NCBI RefSeq assembly: GCF_023343835.1
Contig: NC_064437.1
Location: 41,937,967-42,001,966, forward strand
Direction of reading: 5' to 3'
DNA length: 64,000 nucleotides
Source of the DNA: Lagopus muta
Lineage: Eukaryota; Chordata; Aves; Galliformes; Phasianidae
Positions 25,364 to 38,925 of the stretch are shown here, one piece after another. The translations under genes and the position numbers were made by a program. The stretch's first letter is position 1, and each line of letters opens with the position of its first letter. The notes beneath the pieces are model-generated. The model saw only the letters and a list, made by a program, of their open reading frames with translations. It was not told where the DNA came from and did no database searches.

Positions 25364-25440
25364 CGGGAAGCGGCTCGCTACGGAAGCCGGGGAGGGGCTG
25401 CGGTATGGCGCATGCGCGGCGGTTGGGGGGGGGTGCCGCC
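25364..25440 (-). other. ASCC1: Putative ASCC1 non-coding first exon
   Basis: A strong minus-strand donor, CCCG followed by GTGAGT (25363-25358), lies in the CpG island upstream of the first coding exon, which itself begins at an acceptor and so needs an upstream exon. The 5' boundary is not defined by sequence; the right limit given is a guess. Confidence 0.5.
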
Positions 25441-26604
25441 CAGGGAGCGCGCGGCGCAGGCGCACTGGTGCCGCGGAAGCCGCTGCATGCGGGGCAGGAG
25501 TGTGGGCAGGGGGCGGGGCGGCGCACGCGCGGGAGGGGAGCCCCGTCCCACACACAAAATGGCGGGTGATGAACGCCCCGGGGGGAGGTCATTCACCCCT
25601 CGGTGGGCTGGGCGCTCCAGCGTCTCACCGCTCTCCCAGTAAGGAATTTCTTCCAAATATCTGGTGTAATAGGGCACTGTATGATTCAACGACACATAAA
25701 AGAGCCTGCCAAAAGGTGCTGAACAGAAACACCTGAAGTGGGGAGGGATGTAGTGTTAAGTGCCGTGCTGGAGCAGCAAGCGCTGTCACTTAGAACAGCC
25801 CAGCGTTGAGGGAGGTACCTGATAAGTGTTAAACATCCCATTCCCACCAACGCAGCAACACACAGTCCCTCTAAAAAGACTGAGAAGAAGCCAGGCGAGC
25901 AGCGGCCAGCCTTGTGCTGAACAGGCAGATGTTGTTTGCCGCTGCAGGAGGCCAGGGCACGCTGTGAGGGCAGCTGACGCGAGGCGGGCGCTGATGCAAG
26001 GCAGGGCGCTGTTGCTGCAGCCGGGGCGCGGTGCGGCTTCGCGCAGGATGTGCGCGGGAACTGGCAGTCCTGCAAGCTTCCAGCTTGTATGAGGGAGTGG
26101 GGCTTTCTCTGTGTTTGTGCTCCTGGAAATGAGGCCAAAATAAAGAAGTCTTTTTATGGCTCTCGGGAGCGGGAGCAGAGCCAAGCAGCTGACGGCCCGC
26201 GGAGCTGGGTCAGCGACCTGCACCAGGTTATTTTTATGTGCTGCAGCAATCCCGCGACGTTCCCAGGCCCCTCGCTACGAGGGTCGGCCCGAGGGCTGCC
26301 CGCCGTTCGGGGGTGCTGCTGTGGGGTGTGACAGCTGCCTGCGGCTAAGCAGGGTGCGAAGCCGCAGCCGTTCTCAGCGGCCGGCTCTGGACTCAGCCGT
26401 GACGGGCGTGCCTGGCTGCGTGCCCCGCCGCTGCGATGTGCTGGGGAACTCCAGCAGTGCAGCCAGAGCGGATGTGCGCAGGCCGGGGCATGCACCCTGT
26501 GGCTGGCTTCCTGCCCCTGTGGGTGTTTGGGACGAGGCTCCCGGTCCTATATGCACCCGTTAGCACTGACGTCTTGGCCCAGAAGTGGGAAAATTTGCCG
26601 CTGA

Positions 26605-32325
<5,721 letters not shown>

Positions 32326-33899
32326 CATTTCTTTTTTCACCACTTAGTATGGGAGGGGGTGGGGGGAGGGGTGTGATGAAAGGAACAGTCAGCTGTTGAG
32401 GTGGGAACCAGGTTTAATGGAGCTCTGAGGCACCTCAGCTGTTGCAATGGTAAACTGAAGTACAATCAAAAATATCCTCTGAGAGAAAGAAAACAAAGCA
32501 CGCTTGCTTTATGCTCAGAAGTGACTTAAATCAGATTTTAATCCTGGTTTAAATCCATGCATTTTAATCATCTTGTTTTTCATTTGTACCTCAGCTCTGT
32601 TCTTAAGGAGAACTGGGTTTCTGTTTTCTGGCATAACCATTTCAACATGTTCATTTTCCATCGGAGCCTTAACACTGCGCTCGCCAGCAGGGGGATGGGC
32701 TCAGTACTTCGGCAGTTGTACAACCTAATAATCCAGCTGCCTAATTTTTCCATCTTCATTATCTTACTTACCAGATCATTTTTTGTTCTTTTGGTTGTTT
32801 TTTTTTTATTTTTAAACTCAGCAGCCTCAGTCCAGCCACATCTGGGTTGAAACTGAGACGCCATTGAATCTGTACACATTTCAGCAGTTTTGCCAGCAAT
32901 CTGTGGTAACAAAAACCAAAGGGGAAAAGTACGCAGTCGTGTTTTGCATTTGTTTCCGTTTACACATGAGTTCTGGTACCGAAGCCAACTCTTCATTACC
33001 TGGAGAGAGGGGCTGAGATTGCAGACATAGGAGAACTCTCACAGTGCGGGACGTGATGGAGACGGGACGTGATGGAGAGCATCGCAGAGCCAGCTCCTGG
33101 GATGCCTGTGCAAGCAGAGGCCCTGCCCTCACCACCAGATTTCCTCCTCTTACTTGAGTGCTGCTTGCCCCAGCCACATAAACCCACTGTGGCCAAAGGT
33201 GCTGAAAATGCTGCTGCCCTCACTACCTGCCAAAGGTGAGCTCTGCCTGACTCTCGCCCACCCTATGTGCTGCAGTCAGCACGGTCAGAAAAAAAAACTT
33301 CTGCTTTTATTGCACAAAAAGAAACTTTGCCACCGCTGCGGCTATGGGGATGTCAGGGTTCTGCCTGCTGGCACTAGGACAGGTCGCAGCTTTGCAGCGA
33401 GTGCCAGAGGGGGGCATTTTGGTGCTGAGGTGCACGGCATTGCCCAGGTCTCACCAATTAGGTGTCCGCTTGGGGCTGAACCTCCTGCTGTCCTTGTTTT
33501 TCAGCCAGTCCTCCGTGTTTGTTGGGCTTGCGGCTGGAACAAGCAAACCCAGGGAACAACCCCAACCCCCTGCCGTACATGGTGTGTTTGTATGTGCACA
33601 GCACCAAAATAGACGTGTGTGTGAGAGCGACTCGGAGGAAGTGAAAAGTTCATCGTGTACAGTATGACAAATGCAAAAACACATCGGTCCGTCCCTCCTT
33701 GCGCTCAGTAAACACTTTATGTAAGGCAGCAGAATTGGAGGGCTTGCTGCAAAGCCCCTCTCCCTCTGCTCCAAATGCAGGTTTGGGAACGCCTGGTGTG
33801 TCCCATTTCTGCTTTGAACATCTGCGGGGCGACTTCGGGGTGATCAAAGCCCGCATTTTCAGCTGCACGCCCACAGCTGGGGGGTCTCGGCAGCCCCCG
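32326..33899. other. ANAPC16 to DDIT4 intergenic stretch
   Basis: No gene recognised. Contains the 16-bp tandem duplication at 33048 and a short G-rich run near 32350. Confidence 0.5.
33048..33079. repeat. 16-bp tandem duplication
   Basis: GGGACGTGATGGAGAC is followed directly by GGGACGTGATGGAGAG, about 2.2 kb upstream of DDIT4. Each copy holds an ACGTG core. Confidence 0.9.
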
Positions 33900-35204
33900 T
33901 GAGCACCGCCAAACGGCTCCGCAATTAGTCTGAGGCTTGGCCGCAGCTGGGAGCGGAGGGGGAAGGGAGCCCCAGAGCTGCGAGCAAAAGTTGAGGCGGG
34001 GAGGGGAAAAAAAAAAAAACGCCTGAACAAAGAGTCCCGTTCAGGCTGCTCGCTGGTTTTCCTGTGGGTGCTCGCGGCAGAACGCCATGTACCGGCGCGG
34101 CCCCGGGCCCTCGATGCTGAGCCAAGGCACGCGCTGGGCCCAAACCCCAAACACTGATGCGAGGCCGCCAGCCGTGGGGCGCGGGCACTCACCGTGCGCG
34201 TCCCGGCCGGCCCGGGCTGCACGCCTCGCCCGGCGGCACGGCAGCGTGGACGAGCCGCGCTCCCCGCTGCCGCGTTTAATCTCCTCGCCCCCATGCGGCC
34301 CGCCGGTCCTTCTGGCCCCCTCCCCCCCGCGGGATCGCGCTGTGCGAGCCGCGTACGTGGGGATAATGCAGGCCGAACGGCTTTCGGGGAGCGAGCGTGA
34401 GGTCGGGCGCAGCTGCCGCATCCCCCGGGGCCGTAGCCCCGCGCGGGGCACAGACGTGACCCTTCTGCGCGCCGCGGACGTGCGCCAAGGCACTCGGCGA
34501 GCCCCCGCGCAGCGCCTTCCCCCGGCCCCGGCCCCTCGAAAGCGGCAAAGCGGCGTGATCAAGCGGAGCTAATCCTCGGAGGGAGGGAAGGAGGCGGGGG
34601 CGTCCCCGAGGGCGCAGCCGGCCGAGAGCGGCCCGGCCGGAAAGTCCGTGCACGGACAGCCCCGCGCCCCTCGGCCGCTCTGCCGCGTGCTGCTGGCAGC
34701 TCAGACCCGGCCGCGCCGCACGGAGCGAAGCGCCTCGCTGAGTCCGAAACCTCTCGTGGGGGCTCTGCGGTCAAACACGGGGCACGTTATGCCGAGGGAA
34801 GAAACACGTTTACGTTCAGCAAAGCCTTGGATGGCCGTGTTTGAATCCCAGCTTATCTTAGCAAGCTGCGATCCCCGTGACCCTCTACTTTCATTTCTGC
34901 CCGTTTGCCATTTTCCCCCACTCCGACCCAAAGCCAGCAGCCCCTCTCTGCTCTCCACCAATTCTGAGCCACGCAGCTGCGCACCGCTCTTACGAGCGCG
35001 TCGAGAGCAGCTCCGTTGGGAACGAGCTCTGGCACCGTCCCAGCACGTACGTGCGCGATCGGAGGGCGCTACGCAGCGCATCCCCACAGCCCCGAGCGGA
35101 GCCGAGAGGAGCCGAGCGGGGCCGAGCGGCGGAGGGGGAGGAGGGGGCGTGCCTGCCCGCTGTCACCGGGCAGGAGAGACGCCGCGGACGTGCCCCGCGC
35201 TGCC

Positions 35205-35260
35205 ATTGGCTGGCGACGCGAGGAGGGGGCGCGGCGGTTCGCGCCGCCTCTATATAAGCG
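35205..35260 (+). promoter_or_regulatory. DDIT4: DDIT4 core promoter: inverted CCAAT box and TATA box
   Basis: An inverted CCAAT box (CATTGGC, ATTGG at 35205-35209) and a TATA box TATATAAG at 35251-35258 lie directly before the coding region. Transcription start is expected around 35280-35290, leaving a 5' UTR of only about 35 nt. A TATA box inside a CpG island suits a rapidly induced stress gene. Confidence 0.85.
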
Positions 35261-35318
35261 GCCGGGCCGCGGTGCGGCCGGTCAGAACGAGAGGGCGGCG
35301 GCGCGCGGGGTCGGCGTC

Positions 35319-35415
35319 ATGCCTGGGTTGTGGGAGCGGCTGGCGGGCGGCGAGCGGGGCAGCCTGGAGAGCTCCGACTGCGAGTCGTTGGGCAGCGCCT
35401 CCGGCTCGGAGGGAG
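35319..35415 (+). CDS. DDIT4: DDIT4 first coding exon
   Basis: ATG at 35319-35321 in GGCGTCATGCC. Encodes residues 1-32 and ends at phase 1 before donor GTGAGC at 35416. Confidence 0.9.
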
Positions 35416-36127
35416 GTGAGCTGGGGCCGGAGAGTGCGGAGGGCTGTGGGTGTGCGTTATGGCTGTGGGCGAGCGTTACGGCTCGGAGGGAGGTGAGCGG
35501 GGGCCGGAGAGCTGCAAGGGGAGGGAGGGTGAGCCTGCGGGGGCCCGGCGGTGTCGGGCGAGCGGAGGGCTGTGGGTGCGGCGTTACGGGGCGGTCGAAC
35601 GGCACCCCGAGCCCCCGCGCTGACCCGTCCCGTCTCGTCCTGCAGACCCCGACCAGACCTCCCTGCCGGACCTGGAGCTGCTGCACGACCCCGAGGACGA
35701 GCTGCTGAGCGCCCGGCTGCTGGAGCTGGTGCAGGCCGCGCTGGGCAGCGCCCCGCTGGGCTCCCGCCGCCGCTCACGCCTCTTGATGCCGGCCCAGCTC
35801 GCCTCCCAGCTGCGGAGCGAGCTGCTGCGCCTGGCCTGCAGCGAGCCGTGCGGGCTGCGGGGAGCCCTCCTCGACCTCTGCGTGGAGCACGGCAAGGCCT
35901 GCCACGACGTGGGGCGCATCGCCGCGGACCCTGCCGTAGTGCCGACCTTCCAGCTCATCCTGGTGCTGCGGCTGGACTCCCGCCTCTGGCCCAAGATCCA
36001 GGGACTCCTCGCCTCGGCACCCGCCCTCAGCCCAGCCTTCGGCCAGTCCCTGAAGCTCAGCACGGGCTTCACGGTGATGAAGAAGAAGCTGTACAGCTCC
36101 GAGCAGCTGCTGGTCGAGGAGTGCTGA
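35319..36127 (+). CDS. DDIT4: DDIT4 (REDD1/RTP801), stress-induced mTORC1 inhibitor
   Basis: DDIT4 represses mTORC1 through TSC1/TSC2 in the cytosol when cells meet hypoxia, energy stress, DNA damage or glucocorticoids. Two coding exons, 35319-35415 and 35646-36127, give 579 nt and 192 aa. It starts MPGLWERL and keeps the [10 protein letters not shown] block. Residues 33-192 form the conserved RTP801 domain, with [38 protein letters not shown] and the basic-aromatic end [15 protein letters not shown] needed for activity in mammals. It is about 40 residues shorter than the human protein (232 aa): the long Ser/Pro-rich N-terminal linker is missing. The 230-bp intron contains a duplicated splice donor. 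Convergent with DNAJB12. Confidence 0.96.
35403..35590 (+). repeat. Degenerate direct repeats in the DDIT4 intron
   Basis: The 32-bp block at 35403-35434 recurs at 35480-35511 with one mismatch, including the exon end and the GTGAGC donor. A second block (GCGGAGGGCTGTGGGTG at 35436) recurs near 35562. Confidence 0.88.
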
Positions 36128-36690
36128 TGGGAGAGCGCTGCCAGCCTGGAAAGCGAGGCGGCCCTCGGTGCCTGCCGTGCTGGCGCGGCCCGGGGTGTTG
36201 CCGTGGCCCCGCTGATGGCCCCGTGCTCTGTGGACCCACAAGGAGGATGGTGGCTGTGGCCGTGCCCCTGAGCTCGGCGGCAGGGTTGCTGTGGGGGCAG
36301 GCGGTCTCCTGCTGATCAATTTTGTTTTTTTTTTTTGTATCAATGATTGTAATCAATGGGGTTTGTGGGGGAGGGTGTGCGTGTGTGTGTCGTGGGAGTG
36401 AGCGACGGCTGAGCTGAGCCCGGATCACAAGAAACCCCACTGCTGGCATCTGGCAGCTGCGTTGTGGGTCCTGGTGCGGCAGCGGGGGTCTGAAATCATG
36501 TGTGTCTTTGTCACGGGGAGAAGCCCGGTGTGTGAGTGGCACGGGGATGGAGGGCAGGATCCCTCCCTGATATGGCCCGTGTGCTTCATTGATTACAGTT
36601 ACACTCATACACTTGATGTTCAAGTGCAAAACTTCCTATGCAATTGTGTCATTTTTTTACTTTTCTAATAAAACCTGACTCAGTGATACC
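35646..36690 (+). CDS. DDIT4: DDIT4 second exon: main domain and 3' UTR
   Basis: Acceptor CCTGCAG ends at 35645. Coding continues to TGA at 36125-36127, followed by about 560 nt of 3' UTR with a short GT-rich run near 36377. The right limit is inferred from the poly(A) signal at 36667. Confidence 0.9.
36667..36672 (+). terminator. DDIT4 poly(A) signal
   Basis: AATAAA about 540 nt after the stop, followed by TG-rich sequence (GCTGTGTCC) within 40 nt, as expected for a cleavage site. Confidence 0.85.
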
Positions 36691-38925
36691 CTGCTGTGTC
36701 CCTGTCCTCGCTGGGCTTTGGGAAGGGATGATGCAAGCACCTCCACTGCGGGCAGAAATCCCCCTGCTGCCCTGCATCCTGGAGGGGCCTCGGGATGATG
36801 GGAGGTGGCAGGAATTGCAGCACACCTCGGTGTGGGGCACGGGGCTGTGACTCAGGCAGGGCTGACTCAGCCCCTGAGCAGCCCAGGTGCACCATTGCCC
36901 ACAGCCACCGGGATGCGTCTGGGGCTTTGGCAAGCAGCAGGAAAGTCTGGTGCAGGGGTGAAACAGAGTGTGTGTGTCAACCCACCCAGGCAGTGCCCTC
37001 TTCCACGTGTGCTCCTGAGCCTGCCTGCATTTACACCAATGAGTGCAATTACAGCAGCCTGCAATTAGCAGTTATAACAACTCAGAAAAAAGGCTTTCAC
37101 TAAAGTGTAATTAAGACAGGCACGCTGGGTCAGGCATGAGGTGCGGAGGATAAAACCAGGCTGGAGATAAAAAAAACCAGCTGACTTATTTCTATTAGAA
37201 CGCAAGTTTGTTCTGGCTCAGACTTCTGCGGTGTGTTTCTTTTTACCTCAGACACTGAGTGATGAAAACTCACCAAGAAAAGTTACTTCGGCCAAAGCCA
37301 GCCCCCACCAGAGCACCGGGAGCCACGTTACGCGCACCTTGGTGCAGCTGGAGCTGAGCTGGGCCGGCCAGGCAGCAGCTCACCTGCAGAAAGCCAGGCT
37401 GTGCTTCCTATTCCTTATGTGTCCTGTTCCTAATTTGTTGAGGACCAGGGCATTTCCCCTGTGCTGATGTTCTGGATCATTCTTTGGTCCATGCACAGGG
37501 CAACTCTGTTCTGGGGCCTGGCCAAGAATCACCCCTGTATGTGTCCTAGTGTCACATCAGGCCACGAAACCTGAAAACTGGATCACAATGCTTTGGTGAA
37601 GCCACGGTGAGCTGCACAGCTGGCAGCTTGTGGCGCTGGTGGCACAGGGAAGGAAAGGCACGTTGCCCCAGGGAGCAACACTGAGAGAGAGACGGCGTGC
37701 TGACAGCACCATACCCCCATCCCAGCAGCTTTAAATGCAGAGACGCATTGTGTCTCACAGCTATATATACACACTTCATGAAGCCTTACAGGCGTGTGGG
37801 GGGACCGCTGCCCACTGTGCCCCACTGCGGCCCCAGCTTTCCCCTTTCCTCAGCCAAAGGACTTGGTGTCACTTTCTGATTACAGAGAGCAACTGAGGGC
37901 TTTGCAGAGAGCTCCAAAAAAACCCCGCAAACAACAGTGAAACGAAACCCCTCTGCCCCAGATCCCCGCATCCCACAGATGCCCTGCGGCAGCCCCAGAC
38001 ACACAGCTCAAATCCAGTCCCAAGAGCAGCTCCTATTTATAGTGGGCTGCCCTTTCTGTGACAGAACCCGGGCTGGATGCACATCAAGGTCCCTGGGGGG
38101 CAGCATGAGGCTTTTGGCAGCTCCCAGAAGGTGCCAGAAGCCTTCATTTAGCCTCCCCACGTGGATGCAGGCTGCTCGGTGCCCCTGAGGACACAGAAGG
38201 CTGCGATACCTGGGGCTCTCCTCTGCAGCATCGCTCCTGGGTATCATTTCAGGGACATCTGAAGCAGGCAGAATAATTGAGATTATTTATTTTTAGGGCT
38301 AAAGAACCGCTGAGCGGGGAAGGAGCTCATGGGCAGTCCCAGTTGCCCTCACCAATAAAGGGAAATGAAAGAAATCCCACTCCTAGGGAGCTCTGTCTGG
38401 ATCACTGTTGCCCCAGGTGCTGTAGGACCAGGTGCACCAGGGCAGCCCCCATCCTCTGCAGGAGCCCAGACTGGGGGCGCACAGCAGCTGGCAGCCACCT
38501 CTGGTTTACAGCAAGTCAGGGTGAGACTACAAATTGGGATATTATTAATTGGTTACACAAAATCAGCTTCTAGCAATCTATTAGCAGCCATTACCAATAA
38601 TCCTATCTTAAATAGCATCAGTTTGTACCTCCAGGTGGACCCGGGGCGCTGCTGGATGGTTTTTCCCGTGTGCCCCAGGGCAAGGCTTGGGAGCAGTGCT
38701 GGGCCTTACATTTACTTTCCCCAAGACCTTGGGAGCTCAACAACTCTCACTCCTCCTGCAGGAGCGCAGAGGTAGAAGGTAGTGGTGGGAGGAGAATAAA
38801 GCAGTCCCCTCACACTCAGGGAAAAGAGCAGTTAAGAAATGCAGTGCTGGGGTGAAAATTGCTGCCATTTCACACCAGGATCTGCACAACATCACCGCAA
38901 CTGAAGCCTTTCACATTACAAACGT
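36691..38925. other. Intergenic stretch downstream of DDIT4
   Basis: No coding exon recognised. Two AP-1 sites at 36848 and 36863. AT-rich, homeodomain-type (TAATTA-like) blocks at 37020-37200 and 38530-38640 resemble conserved non-coding elements. Confidence 0.45.

Larger units (their letters stand above)
24880..25640. promoter_or_regulatory. Shared CpG-island promoter of ASCC1 and ANAPC16
   Basis: A very GC- and CpG-rich block with no TATA box. Visible motifs are an ETS core CCGGAAGT near 25130, a perfect NRF1-type palindrome GCGCATGCGC at 25408-25417, a YY1-type AAAATGGCGG at 25556-25565, and an RFX-like GTTGCCAAGGTTAC at 25101-25114 (one mismatch in the right half). It serves the minus-strand ASCC1 first exon and the plus-strand ANAPC16 first exon. 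Motif function is inferred. Confidence 0.8.
33900..36260. promoter_or_regulatory. DDIT4: CpG island and upstream control region of DDIT4
   Basis: GC-rich block covering about 1.4 kb upstream of DDIT4 and its whole coding part. It contains eight ACGTG/CACGT cores (34355, 34454, 34478, 34783, 34805, 35044, 35049, 35188), the core of hypoxia-response elements and E-box-like sites. DDIT4 is a known target of HIF-1, p53, glucocorticoid receptor and ATF4 in mammals; use of these sites here is inferred. Confidence 0.7.

Noticed and set aside
24866-25736. Long open frames on both strands in the ASCC1/ANAPC16 island
   Set aside because: CpG-island artefacts: Ala/Arg/Pro-rich, no homology recognised, overlapping one another on both strands.
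33650-34653. Several 100-214 codon open frames upstream of DDIT4
   Set aside because: All lie in the CpG island, overlap on both strands and lack protein-like content.
35016-35708. 230-codon frame overlapping DDIT4
   Set aside because: It is the DDIT4 exon 1 frame extended through the promoter on one side and the unspliced intron on the other; the spliced gene explains the conserved part.
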